Positions 1 to 12,320 of a stretch of DNA of 64,000 nucleotides are shown piece after piece. Position numbers and translations under genes: made by a program. Positions within the stretch are counted from its first letter, which is position 1; each line of letters begins with the position of its first letter. The notes beneath the pieces are model-generated. The model saw only the letters and a program-made list of their open reading frames with translations, searched no databases and was not told the origin of the DNA. The stretch is from Cryptomeria japonica (lineage: Eukaryota; Streptophyta; Pinopsida; Cupressales; Cupressaceae): the NCBI RefSeq assembly GCF_030272615.1, contig NC_081414.1, positions 526,921,137 through 526,985,136 of the forward strand, read 5' to 3'.

Positions 1-3000
1 CTATCTTCATCGGGTGTGGATGTAGCCTTTCATACCATGCTCTTGATGCTTGCTTCAAACCATATAGTGCCTTGTGCAGTTTACACACCATATCCTTTGC
101 ATTAGTCAAAGCATAACCATCTGGTTGCTCAATGTATACTTCTTCTCTAGTATTCCATTTAGAAATGCTAACTTCACATCCATTTGATATACTTTGAATC
201 CCTTATATGTTGCGAATGCAAGTAGAGTCCTAACACCTTCCAATCTAGCAACAAGTGAAAATGTCTCACCATAGTCTTCTCCTTCTTCCTGTGCATAACC
301 TTTGCATACCAATCTAGCTTTATTTCTGACTACTACTCCATCTTCATTCAGTTTATTCCTGAATACCCATTTAGTACCTCTCACATTTTTATTCACCAGT
401 CTGGGTACTAGGGTCCATGTATTGTTCTTCTCAATCTGGTCAATCTCCTCTTCCATAGCTTTAATCCAGTGATCATCTCCAAATGCTTCCTTAGCAGTTC
501 TAGGCTCAATAGTGGAGATCATGCAAGAATTCTCTCTAATTTTTCTTCTGGTTAACACTTCAGCATCTTTATCTCCAATAATCTTGTCAGGATTATGATT
601 GAGTCTCACATACCTTGGAATGACATGATCAGTATCTTCAAGTTCTTCTTCCTCACTATCATCATCTTCTTCTGAATCTACCTATTCTGGTTGAACTGGT
701 ACTACAACATTCATTTCACTAGCTTCTAGCTTCACCGGTTCTAGTTCCAAAATCAGAATGTAAGGTTCATCTTCCTTCTTTTCCTTACTGGTTTCTCTAG
801 AAACTTCAGGACACTCATCCACTTGAACATCAACACTATGAATGATTCTTTGTGTCTAGTTGTTATAACACTTGTAGGCCTTACTCTTGGTGGAGTAACC
901 AAGAAATATGCCTTCATCAATTTTAGCCTCAAACTTACTAACATAATCACCTCTCTTGATAAAATATTTACTTCCAAACATCTTAAAATAACTGACATTA
1001 GGTGATCTACCATACCCGTATTCATAAGGAGTTTTATCCTTACCTCTCTTTACCAATATCTGGCTCATATTGTAGACAGTTGTGCTTACAACTTCTCTCC
1101 AGAACGTTTTTCCCTACACCTCCTTGTATTAGCATCGATCTAGCAGCTTCAACAACTGATCAGTTGTTCCTCTCTACAATACCATTCTATTGTGGTGTCC
1201 TCAGTGTAGAGATTTGCCTCTTAATTCCCTTGTCTTCACAATATCTAGTGAATTCCTCTGAATTAAATTCACCTCCTTGATCAGTCCTTAGACACTTTAT
1301 CTTCTTACCACTTTCCTTTTCAGCTAAGGCCCTAAATGCCTTGAACTTACTAAAAGATTTTTTTTTTCCCTTCAAGAATGTGACTCACATCATTCTTGAG
1401 CAATCATCAGTGAACATCATAAAATATCTTTCACCTTTAATACTTTTAGTCCTTATTGGTCCACAGAGATCTGTATGAACCAAATCTAACAAATGTTCTG
1501 CTGAGAAATATTTTCTCTTAAAAGTTGAGGATGTCATCTTTCCTAACTGACATTCCTTACATAGAGCATTCACCGATTTGTCCAACTGAGGCAAACCTAT
1601 CACCGACTTGGACTTACTGACTTTGACAATGTTATCAAAATTTATATGACAAAATCTTCGATGCCAAAGCCAACTATCATCTACTTTAGCAATTAAACAA
1701 TTGTTGACTTTAGGATTCAGGTGAAATAGGTTACCTTTTGCCTGCTTGCCAGTTGCAATTAGTTCACCTTTGCTCCCATAGATTTTGCACATTCCATTCT
1801 TAAATTCCAATGGATAAACTTTGTCATTGAGTTGAGCTACACTTAAAAGATTCTGCTATAATCCTTCAACCCAGTAGACATCATTTGCACTGCTCTTTCC
1901 ATTAAGAGAAATTGTTCCCTTTCCTTTTACCATACAGGGTGAGTCACTTCCAAATCTCACAACTCTTCCATCAAATTCCTTCAAAGTAAGAAATTTACTC
2001 CTGTCACCGGTCATGTGGTGTGAACAACCACTATCTATGATCCTATCATCTAAACTATCCATACGAGAAACTAATGCCTTCTGATCATATGTCTCCTCCT
2101 TAATGGCAACAAAGACAATGTCTTCATTAGCATCTCCCTCAGATTCATCATCAGTGATACCACCATCAATTACAATGAGACAATCTCTTTTGCCTTTTCC
2201 TTTTTACTTCTTGTACTTCTCACACTTGTGCTTATTGTCACCATTAGGACAATTAGATGCAATGTGTCCAATCTTGTTACATGCAAAACATTTCAAAGGT
2301 AATTTACCTTTGTACTTATCGGTACCTCTAGGCAGCCACTTGGCCAACAATGCTTCAAGCTCGATCAAATTGTCTTAATCATCAACTTCTCTACTGGATC
2401 TAGACTCATAACTGTGACTAACATCTCTGCTTTTCCTCATTGGTGGGTTAGAAAATGAAGCTTTGAATGCAAATTTGGATTTCTGAGCACTACCATCATA
2501 ACCATTTAATTTAAATGTAGTAATTTTACCAATAATGGAGTCAAGGGTTACCTTAGTTTTATCAATAGACTTTAGCTCCTGAATGGCTACAAATCGGATA
2601 GCATAGACCGGTAGAAGGGTTCTCAAAACCTTACTAACCACTGTGGCATCCTCCACTTTACCACCAACACTCTTGATCTCACCAACTATCTCCTTGATCC
2701 TCTGACCATGTTGTTGAATATTCTCACCTTCAGCCATCTGCATGTCATCAAATTTACCTCACAGACTCTCTTCTTTGGCAATCTTCACATGCTCATCACC
2801 GCTATAGATTTCCTTAAGTTTCTTCCACACCTCATAAGCAGTCTCCAGACCATGGACATCAACATACTCTGAATCAGATAAAGAACTAATAATGGCCTCC
2901 AATGCTTGATTATTTTCTTGTTGCTCTTTCTTTTGATCATCATACATAGTCCCACTAGGTGCAACATATTGAGTAACAACGTGTTCCTAGGATTGACTTC

Positions 3001-3085
3001 CTAGACTCTTGATATAGATCTTCATCCTATCACTCCATATTTTATAGTTTTCCCTATTAAACTTCAAACCATCTTTCTTCATCAT
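1..3085 (-). pseudogene. Copia gag-pol polyprotein of element A, degenerate and partial
   Basis: The frame starts at the ATG at 3085, 57 bases inside the primer site, with a K-x-N-R-E-N-Y-x-I-W gag opening. Reading right to left there is a gag capsid region (about 2375-3050), one CCHC knuckle (CFACNKIGHIASNC, near 2270), a Copia protease with IIDSGCSHHMT near 2030, the integrase zinc site and core (about 1190-1730), the integrase C-terminal GIFLGY region (near 900), and RT from about 570 ([25 protein letters not shown]) to the window edge. In-frame stops and frameshifts (for example near 1850, 2200, 2378 and 2990) make it non-functional. The same domain order is seen in H. Confidence 0.9.
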
Positions 3086-3141
3086 GTTCTTAAAGATATT
3101 TAATTCAAGTTGTTAGGCTTATACACTAGAGGACCTAAAAT

Positions 3142-3153
3142 GCTCTGATACCA
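3142..3153 (-). other. Primer-binding site of element A (initiator Met tRNA)
   Basis: Read on the minus strand the site is TGGTATCAGAGC, the usual plant complement to the 3' end of initiator Met tRNA. It lies two bases from the LTR end. Confidence 0.9.
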
Positions 3154-3155
3154 AT

Positions 3156-4557
3156 TGATGGTATGATGAATCAATAAGGATCCGGACAACTACTGAGAGG
3201 GGGGGTGAATCGGTAGATATAAAACTGACTAAACTTTAACCAAACTCAAAAAAAACCTCTCAAGTCAAACTTAGAACTGACTGGTTCAAACACTGAACTA
3301 GAAATTCCAATATCGTTGTCAAGTATACCAGTTGACTAACATAACAGAATAATAGTATAACAACTCTAAAACTCTCAAAATCATTTAACCAAGATATTCA
3401 AATACTTCATTCATAAAAGTAAAAGCACATTTCATATTACTGTCGATCATCATATCATATCTAAATGGATTTAGCAGTTAAGCAAATTAACCATAGCAAA
3501 CATAACCACAAAAACATTCACCACTTGACACAATGATTGTAACATGGAAACCCAAATGGGAAAAACCACAGTGGGGATGAATACCTACAAGTATTTTGAA
3601 CTCTTCTGAAGTTCACCATGTTAGGACAGAAGCCTATTAAATCTTTACAAAAAGTCCTGTTAAGAATAGATCCTGTTAGGGACCACCCAGTTAAGGGATT
3701 AACTATAATACCCTATTAGAAGCAATACCCTGTAAGGAGTAACCTCGGTAGAGGATTTGAAATCCAAGCTAATGGATCACCTGGTTAGAGGATTTAGATA
3801 AGACTAAGCCTGTTAGAGCTTACCCTGTTAAGAGATTTGACTATTGTAATTGTTAGAGAACAACAAGGGTTTGTTGATCTGGTGAATAACACTACTCTGC
3901 TTGATCGGATCCTTTTCATGCTCCTATCTGCCTTCACACATACTACAGATACACCTTCTGGTTTGGCAACCAATCACTCTTACATTCAACCAAAATTGTC
4001 AACACTACAACAAAACAACTCATCGACCTTATAAGAAAAACAATAGGTCGGTAACACATCACAAACCTAAGATCTCATAGAGATTACAAACAAATTGGTT
4101 CAAGTATGATTGTTATATTACTTAACAATCATTGCACATCATTCAAGACAACCTCGACCGCTCCTTGATCACCGCTTCATCGATCCCTGTAACTCATCAC
4201 GCGGTTTCCACTTCATGCAATGTACTCACTCATTCCCAAGATAAAAATATTATCTCTACATGCCAAAAACCATTTGAAACTCTTCACATACAACATGCAT
4301 ACGTGGCATAATCATTATCGTTCATCATTTGATAATAAACCAATACAAGCGACTCACCAAACTCCATTGATTAGGGTTTGGCACATCAACAAGTAGGGTT
4401 ACCGATTGATCTCACTGCTTCTCAAATAATATCGGTTTCCTTCACTAGCTCACCTACCGGTTGAAAAACAACATCATAACAACATCATTACCAGTTATAA
4501 TTGACATCAATGATAATATAATAGTTCATCAATGCAATCTTCATGCAAATGCTAACA
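3156..4557 (-). repeat. 5' LTR of Copia A
   Basis: This 1,402-bp LTR reads TGTTAGCA...CATCA on the minus strand. It carries the C-run typical of these LTRs (tcacccccc, near 3205), the shared GGTTTTTCCC core (near 3570), many ACCGGT-like words, and a degenerate internal repeat around CCTGTTAGAGG (about 3620-3840). It resembles the LTRs of H and the solo LTR in organisation. Its partner LTR is outside the window. Confidence 0.88.
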
Positions 4558-5368
4558 CAATATTGCATGTGAGCCCACACATGGACCAAGGGAGATTGAC
4601 AAGACAAGTGTGGAGTCCAAGAGATATGCCATAAAGGCATTTCTTGTCTCCACACTCCTCAAGATTCATTGGGAAGGCTTCCCAATGCACCTAGGGAAGA
4701 GAAAAGGAATAAAATATTCCTTGAACAATGAGGAGAACGAATTAAAAATTCCTTAAAAGAATGCTCATAGGGATTGGAGGAATGGAAAGGAATTAAAAAT
4801 TCCTTGGGTGAAGGGATACCTGGAGGAATGTGAGATTTTGAAAATCTCACATTCACCTAGGAAAAGGGAATTTAAGGAAGGTGTGTGAGTGAGGGGACAA
4901 GGAGTTGACTTTGTGGCTAATCATGAGGATTAGCCACTAGCAACTCATTAGGGTATAGATTAAAAGAATGATTATGTGGGATTAGGGAAAGTGGGATTTG
5001 TAGGAGGATTTGACTAGGAGAGAGAATGAGTGGAGGGAATTGAAAATTAGAAGAATAATGATAAGTGAGATTAAGGGTGCTTCTAGAAGAATTAATTAGG
5101 TCAATGATGAATTAGGAAAAGGTGATTTGTAGGAATCACCTAGATTAATTAATTAATTAAAGGGGAGATTTAGGAAGAATTAATTTTGGGGACTTTGGAA
5201 GAGTAAGGGTAAATTGATTTATTAAATAAATCAATTACTAGACTATAGTGACAATATTAATTAAATTCAATCAATATTGAGAAAGAATAGGGATTATCAT
5301 AATTAATAAATTAATAAAGTGAGGCAATTTAATTAATTAATTAAAAACAATTAATTTAAGTGTCTACA
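4558..5368 (-). repeat. Partial 3' LTR of element B
   Basis: This stretch matches 62955-63732 over its whole length, including gcatgtgagcccacacatgg near the left end and agtgtctaca at the right. On the minus strand it begins TGTAGACACT directly after a purine tract. Copia A is inserted at its left edge, so the rest of the LTR is outside the window. The two copies differ by scattered substitutions and small indels, for example a block at 4926-4965 that is absent near 63325. Confidence 0.9.
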
Positions 5369-5383
5369 TTTTTCCCCTCTTTT
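5369..5383 (-). other. Polypurine tract of element B
   Basis: The minus strand reads AAAAGAGGGGAAAAA immediately before the LTR start TGTAGACAC. This fixes the element's orientation and marks the left LTR as the 3' LTR. The right LTR has no purine tract beside its outer end. Confidence 0.85.
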
Positions 5384-6199
5384 ACGCAGTGGTAAAATTT
5401 GGCGATGGGTAAAAGATAGAAGAAGAAGGTTGCCTCAACGCAAAGCGCGGGTGGTGTATGCCCCCTCAAGAATTTTTTGGAATTTTTATTGAAAAATTGG
5501 CAGAAAATTATCGAAAAGAAAAATGAACGAGAAAGAAATATAGAGAGGATTGGGGAAAATATAGCAGATAGAAGAAGGGAGAATACGAAGAGAGTGGGCC
5601 CACAAGGGGGCCCATATAAGCCACATTGGGCCCAATGAAGGGTCATAGTCACACATAAGCATTGGAGTATTTTAGAGCCTAGAAGAAGAGAAGAAGAGAT
5701 GGATCGCATTCCGACATATGAGCACCACGCTGAGAGGGTTTGTCAGTATGAGAGACCTGAGGGTTATGGACCACCGGTACATACGACAAACCTCCTTTGT
5801 GATTTGGTAGATTTAGGGTAGAATTAGGGCTTAGAAGAGGCTTAAAAGTCTAACGGGGCGGACGCATTGATCATCATTTCAGAGCGCATGCCCCTACGAT
5901 AGCACGAGTGTTAGCGATTAGCATGAGCGCTCATGGGTAGAAGGGGTCCCAGGGAGGTTTTAGGATGAGCAAGCGCGTTTGGCGCCAGTGCTCGTGCTAG
6001 GGTAAATTAGGGTTAGGTCAGGGAGGGAAGAAAGGTAGCGCGACGCTTGTGCTCGCGCTGATTAGGTTTGAGGACCCAAAGTCAGGGTCGATTAGCACAT
6101 GTGACTGTGGCATAGCACAAGCACCATGGGTTTGGTGTGAGTGTTGAGTAAATCAGTGTGCATGCTAGGGGAGAAGAAAATGGGAAATTGGTATAGAAG
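5384..6199 (+). other. 3' region of B with a possible first exon of the mobile-domain ORF
   Basis: About 800 bases lie between the B PPT and the recognisable mobile-domain sequence. A plus-strand ATG at 5699 opens a 39-codon frame ending near 5818. It could be a short first exon, since a GT follows at about 5776, but no splicing can be shown. The rest has no coding signal and holds scattered GCGCT/GCACGAG-like words (about 5880-6130) that also occur in the B leader on the right. Confidence 0.4.
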
Positions 6200-6971
6200 A
6201 TGGCTTGGGGGACATCATAAATGCCTCGAGAATAGGATACGACCAAGAATATAAGATGACAAAGTGGTTTGCTTGGATGCAGGCAGATTTAGGACCCTTG
6301 GTGTTGAGGGAGCACTAGCCAGTGACCATGAGACTGTATAGGCAACTGCAGGCAGATGAGTTAGAGATTTTGGCTACAGTGGGATTGCATTTCATCGGCT
6401 GATGGTCGAGGATTCGAGCTCATACTACGTTGATGACATCCCTTATAGAGAGATGGGACAATAGGTATAACAACTTACACCTACCTACCTACCGGAAAGG
6501 TGACAATGACCTTATTGGATGTATGGAGGATCTTGAAGATCCCCATTCGCGACGTCATCCCCGACTACCAATTAGATGCAGCAGACTTCTACCTCTAGGA
6601 GATTTGTGAGAATGACGCACTGCCAATGCTGGACAGGAGCAGGATGCACCTGGGCAGGATGATGGGTATCCGACACATTCCTCATCTAGTACTCATGATA
6701 TGTAGGTTTATGAGAGGACAGATCATTTCTGATCTAGGAGGACATGGGTTTCTCATTGGATGGAGCAGATGCATATACTACATGATTCAGGATTGTGCTG
6801 AGTATGCTTGGGGAGCTGCGATGTTGGCTCAGTCGTATCATGACATGCACCTTGTAGTATACCAGGAGTATGCCAGCCTATCTGTGGGGGTGACCCTTCT
6901 TCACAAATGGGCTTGGGAGCATATTGCAGTTACATGGCCATTAGGTGTACAGGATAGGCGGGCTCGACGAC
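6200..6971 (+). pseudogene. Plant-mobile-domain protein, N-terminal part, antisense ORF of element B
   Basis: The plus-strand frames carry hallmarks of the plant mobile domain (aminotransferase-like, PMD). A segment near 6420-6480 reads LIERWDNRYNNLHLPT, a frameshift follows near 6490, then VTMTLLDVWRILKIPIR, and at 6626-6976 YAWGAAMLAQSYHDMH and LHKWAWEHI. Stops at about 6315, 6403 and 6598 and the frameshift break it, and Copia F interrupts it at 6972. PMD ORFs are known in Mutator-like DNA elements and as extra ORFs, often antisense, in Tat retrotransposons. Its place between B integrase and the B PPT on the strand opposite to pol fits the latter. Function is unknown. Confidence 0.75.
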
Positions 6972-6976
6972 CATAT

Positions 6977-8127
6977 TGTTGGTATTATGGATGACTTTGT
7001 CATGTGTTGCATTGATTTTGTCATTGATATCAATACTTATCTTCTTGGAGGTCTACATTGTTGATTTGGCACTATGTTTATATTGGTTTATTGTTGAACC
7101 AGCATATTATGTTCACCGGTATGGTTAGTGACTTATGCACAGTCATCGATATGTGTTCACCAACAGGATATATTGTTCACCGGCAGCGATGATGACTTGT
7201 TATCATCTAGAGATCATTTGGTTATGTCGAAGACATGGATTGGAAGTTTGGATTTGGTGTTTTTCTTATTGGTCTAATTGGGTTGAGAGATTTGTCTTAA
7301 CCGGTAGATAGGTCTAGGTTATGGACTGGTACATGATATCTATTCCAGATTAGCACGACACGTTATGGAGATGGTTTATTGATTGGATAATGTGGTAAAT
7401 GTATTGAGTCGACATGTTGTATCACATCAAGACTTATTTGTAATTGATTTTAATTGTAATATCTTTAGTGAGCCGACCTATACATTTGGTCCTAGGTTTT
7501 GTATATATGATTGTAAGATCTTATTGAAGATCATATATGGTATGAGTGTGTTCAAATATTGAAGAGCGAAAATAAGCAGATCCTTGTGGGAATCATGCAG
7601 ACATTATTTGAAGGTTGAAGGAAGGTTATGAGGGTGTTTGACACTCATGTTCAGAGCTTAAACCAGTACTGAATCTAGCATTTTAGATGCTATTTTGAGC
7701 AATACATTATCATTGGATTTAACCATCCAATTGTAGTCAGTGTGACTCCTATTTTGTGATTGAGCAGTGAGCTCTAGGCGGTTGGCCTTTCTACATGTAC
7801 AGACCCCATTTGTATACACTTACTATCTACAGTAGTATCATCTGATTGTGGGTAAGGTTTCCCACCATGGTTTTTCCCTTACCAGGTTTCCACGTCAAAA
7901 TCTATGTGTCATATGTTGTGGATATTGTTTCTCTTTATGTTTCATGCATTAAGTTAAACTGGTACTACTATAACTGTTAATTTGTTTTACCGACACTTAA
8001 GTTTGGTTTACCGACACTAATTTTAAGTTGGAATAATTTGCATTTGGATTACAATTTATTGACAACTAGCTTACAATTGATTCACCCCCCCCCCACCCCT
8101 CTCAGTTGTCCTTCCCGATTCCTAACA
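6977..8127 (+). repeat. 5' LTR of Copia F
   Basis: The LTR starts TGTTGGTATT, ends TTCCTAACA, and is 1,151 bp long. A TATA-like tatatatg is at 7502-7509. A block at 7761-7807 (tgagcagtgagctctaggcg onwards) matches the LTRs of E and C in reverse orientation. The GGTTTTTCCC core is at about 7870, and a C-run (about 8083-8098) lies near the 3' end. Confidence 0.93.
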
Positions 8128-8129
8128 AT

Positions 8130-8141
8130 TGGTATCAGAGC
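8130..8141 (+). other. Primer-binding site of F (initiator Met tRNA)
   Basis: The sequence tggtatcagagc lies two bases after the 5' LTR and matches the complement of the 3' end of plant initiator Met tRNA. Confidence 0.93.
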
Positions 8142-8184
8142 GAAGTACTATTTTTGCAAAAGTCTAACAGCTCGAGGAGGTCCT

Positions 8185-11100
8185 ATGGCAACAAATATTT
8201 TTAGGAAGGACAGTCAGAAGCTTGATGGAACTAACTATGGTATATGGAAGATCAGAATGGAAACACATCTGAACTCCATTGGAAGAGACATATGGGATGT
8301 TACTAAGAATGGCTATGTTGCTCCCATTCTGAATCAACCTCATCCACCAACATTGGCTAAGGACTTGGACAATGATTGCAAAGCAAGAGAAGCACTTATG
8401 AGCGCATTATCAGATTAGTAAAACATGGGATTATAAAATCGATCTACTGCTAAAGCTATTTGGGATAAACTGGAAACACTGAATGAAGGAGATACCACTA
8501 TCAAAATTGCAAAATTGGGATGTTACCAGGTTAGGTATAAAAATTTAAAAATGGAAGAAGGTGAAAGAATTTCTGCATTTATGGAAAGAGTTAATGAAAT
8601 TGTTTTAGGAATACAATGTTGTAGAGGATCCTTAAGTGAAGATGAAATTGTGTCTAAAGTTTTAAGAGCATTGCCACCAGCTTACAAAATGAAAGTGACT
8701 GCTATTAATGAGTTGAGAACAATGCCTAATACTTCAGTTTCTAGAGATACTTTGGTTGGAAAACTTTCAGCATTTGAACTTAAGGAATTTGGTCTTGTTG
8801 CTACAGTCAAGATTGATTTAGCTTTCAAAGCATCATCATCTGACAAAAATGATTGGAAAGCACTTTATGCAAAAGAACTTGAAGATATGAGAAGGGAAAA
8901 TAAAGAACTTGAAGCACTATTTGCAAGCAAAATTCCTAAAGGTCCAATAGGAAGTAAGTATGAAGGTAAAGCACCTTTCAAATGTTTTAATTGCAATAAA
9001 GTTGGTCATATAGCTTCTAGATGTCCTGATAGACATGCAAGACTAAGGGAGGAAGCAAAAATATCATATAAGGCTAACCCTGAATATCAGAGATATAGAT
9101 TTAAGAAAAATAGAGATAAGTCATGTTACTATGCAAATGAAGGTGTTACAGATGATTCAGATGAAGATCTAGTAGATAGAGGATGGGCTTTTGTTGCAAT
9201 AAAAGAAGATCAATCGACACCTATTGTTAAACTAGTAGAACAGGCACTGGCAGCAAAAATTAAAGAAAAAGATGAATGGATTATAGATAGTGGATGTTCA
9301 CATCATATGACTGGTGATAAAAGCAAATTCTTATCTTTTCAGGAAATTCATGGAGGTCTAGTAAGGTTTGGAGATGATAAAGCTTGTTTAATCAAAGGAA
9401 GAGGCACAATATCTTTGGATGGTAAGCATAATACTAACAATATTTACTATGAAGAAGGTTTAAAGCATAATCTTTTGAGTGTTGGTCAGTTAGTGGAAAA
9501 TGGATTTCAATTACAATTCAAGAATGCAAAATGCAAAATCATAAACAGAACTGGATTGGAGATTGCAACTAGTAATCAGACTAAAGGTAATATCTTTCAC
9601 TTGAATACCAGTGATAAGACATGTTTGATTGCACACATTGATGAAAGTTGGTTATGGCATAAGAGACTTTGTCATGTGAATTTTGATTGCATTGTAAAGA
9701 TCAGTTCAACTAAGGCAGTAAGGGATTTACCTAAGATTGTGAAACCTCGTAATTCGGTATGTAAGGAGTGTCAAATGGGAAAGCGAGTTAGAATGACATT
9801 TAAGAGAATTACTGAGAAATCCAATAATATTCTTGATTTAATTCATCTTGATTTATGTGGTCCAACAAGAAACAAGAATTCTACAGGGAGATAGATACTT
9901 TATGCTAATAATTGATGATTATTATAGAATGTGTTGGGTTACTTTTCTCAGGGAGAAATCAGAAGCTTTTGAAAGATTCAAGATATACAAGGCAATGGTA
10001 GAGAATGAAACCGACAAGAAAATAAAATGTTTGAGATCAGATCAAGGAGGAGAATTTACATCTAGAGAATTTAATTCATTATGTGAAGTGAATGGAATCA
10101 AAGACAACTATCAGCACCTCGGACACCCCAGCAGAATGGAGTTGTGGAAAGGAAGAACAAAACTATTCTGGATGTAGCAAGAACCATTTTGATGGAATAA
10201 AATCTACCTCATGTGTATTGGAGAGAAGCAGTGAATACAACGGTTTATATTTTCAACAGAGTTCACATCAAAAGTGAGACCAGTAAGACCCCCTATGAAC
10301 TATGGTTTGGTCATATTCCTACTCTTAAGTATTTCAAAATATTTGGAAGCAAATGTTATATTAGAAGAGATGAGTATACTAGAAAATTTGATCCTAGAAG
10401 TGATGAAGGAATATTTCTTGGTTATTCATCTAAAATCAAGACATATAGATGTTATAATAAAAGATTGCATAAAATCATTGAGAGTACTAATGTGAAGATA
10501 GATGAACACTTTAGAGGAGATTCAAGATCTATAGAACCAGTAGTTGAAATGATTATAAATGAACCAACACAAATTGCACCGGTACAAAGTGAAGACTCAG
10601 TCACACCGGCATCATCAAAAAACTCAACTGTGCCTGAAGAACAACAGCATGTAAGTGGAAATCAAAACAAACACAGGTATGTAAGATTGAATCATTCAGA
10701 GAATCAGATAATTGGAAACAAGAATCAAGGTATTATGACTAGAGGAAGATTGGCAAATGAAGAGGTATGTTTAATTTCTCAAGTTAAACCAGCATCTGTT
10801 ATTGAAGCATGTTAGGATGAACATTGGATAAAAGCAATGGAAGATGAATTAGAACAAATTGAAAAGAATAACACTTGGACATTAGTTCCCCGGCCTAAAG
10901 ACAAAAATGTAATTGGAACTAAATGGGTATATAAAAATAAACTTAATGAAGATGGTGAAGTAATCAGAAACAAAGAAAGATTAGCTTGTAAAGGTTATTC
11001 ACAGAAAGAAGGAATAGATTATAATGAAACCTTTGCACCGGTAGCCAGAATTGAGGCAGTTAGACTATTTCTTGCATTTGTAGCTCATAAGAACTATAAA

Positions 11101-12320
11101 GTTTATCAAATGGATGTAAAATATGCATTTTTGAATGGAGATCTAGAGAAAGAATTTTACATTGAACGACCTGATGGATTTTCTTTGACAGATAATAAGG
11201 ATATGGTTTGCAGGTTAAGGAAAGCTTTATATGGATTGAAGCAAGCTCCTAGAGCTTGGTATGATAGATTGGATAAATATCTTTTGAAGCTTGGTAACAC
11301 AAAAGGTAATGCTGACAACAATTTGTATTATAAAGTTACCAATGATGATATTTTGGTTATTGAAGTGTTTGTGGATGATATCATTTTTGGAGGTGAAGAT
11401 GGATTATGTAAAGACTTTGCTAACCAGATGCAAAAAGAATTTGAAATGTCTATGATTGGAGAGATAAAAAAATTTCTAGGTTTGCAGATTTCATAGACAG
11501 ATAAAGGTATATTCATATATCAAACAAAGTACTTGAAGGAACTCTTGAAGAAATTTGGTATGGAAAATTCCAAACCGGTAAGCACTCCTATGACTACAAC
11601 TGATAAATTGACATTGAAGGATGATTCAGCTCATATTAATCCGACAAGATACAAATATATGATTGGAGGATTACTATATTCGACACAAACTAGACCTGAT
11701 ATAATGAATGCAGTGTGTATTGTTTCAAGATTTCAAAGCAATCCTAAAGAAAATCATGAATCGGCAGTTAAAGGGTTTTCCGGTACCTACAAGGCACAAC
11801 AAATTTTGGTTTATGGTATCCTAAAGATGAAAATTTTGATTTATGTGCATACACCGATGCAAATTGGGCAAGAGTTGTAGATGACAAAAAGAGTACCACT
11901 GGCGGTGCATTCTTTCTTGGCAGAAGATTGATTTCATTGATAAGCAAGAAGCAGACTTGTACATCATTATCTACAACAAAATCAGAATATGTTGCAGCAG
12001 CAACTAATTATACTCGGGTATTATGGATCAAGAAAATATTGAAGAATATAAAGGTAAAAGGAAAAGAACCAATAATTATTTATTGTGATAATTCAGCAGC
12101 AATTGATATATCCAAGAATCCGATATTTCACTGTAAGACAAAGCATGTTTCTATTAAGTACAATTTTCTGAAAGAGAATGTTGAAGCAAATGAAGTGAAA
12201 TTGGTTTATGTGAATACTAAAGAGAAAATTGCAGATATCTTTACAAAGCCTTTGCCTAAGGAAACATTTGAATATCTAAGAGAGGAGCTTGGGGTAATTT
12301 CCCCACTGGCAGAGACTTAA
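8185..12320 (+). pseudogene. Copia gag-pol polyprotein of element F, with stops and frameshifts
   Basis: The ATG at 8185 opens gag with a YGIWKIRMETHL capsid start. A CCHC knuckle (CFNCNKVGHIASRC) is near 8970, and the protease WIIDSGCSHHMTGD near 9280. The integrase zinc site (LCHVNFD, CKECQMGK) is at about 9650-9790 and its core around 9880-10200. RT runs from about 10840, with [11 protein letters not shown] and the active site [10 protein letters not shown] near 11370. RNase H follows from about 11850 and ends with FTKPLPKETF near 12250. The order gag-protease-integrase-RT-RNase H is the Copia order. Breaks are TAG at 8416, TAA near 8434, frameshifts near 9880 and 10110, TAG near 10813, TAG near 11494 and a shift near 11780. 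Without these the protein would be about 1,370 residues. Confidence 0.93.

Larger units (their letters stand above)
1..4557 (-). mobile_element. Copia LTR retrotransposon A, cut by the window edge
   Basis: The element is on the minus strand, with its 5' LTR at 3156-4557, a Met-tRNA primer site beside it, and gag, protease, integrase and the start of RT running to base 1. The RT end, RNase H, PPT and 3' LTR lie outside the window. It is inserted in the 3' LTR of element B: the bases after its LTR (caata, 4558-4562) align with caaga at the same place in the other B LTR, so caata is the likely target duplication. Its proteins resemble those of Copia H in this window. Confidence 0.9.

Noticed and set aside
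3142-3155. tRNA gene at the primer sites
   Set aside because: Only the 12-base complement of the tRNA 3' end is present; there is no cloverleaf.
5356-5709. 117-residue hydrophobic minus-strand ORF
   Set aside because: It spans the B PPT and LTR edge and has no domain; composition alone explains it.
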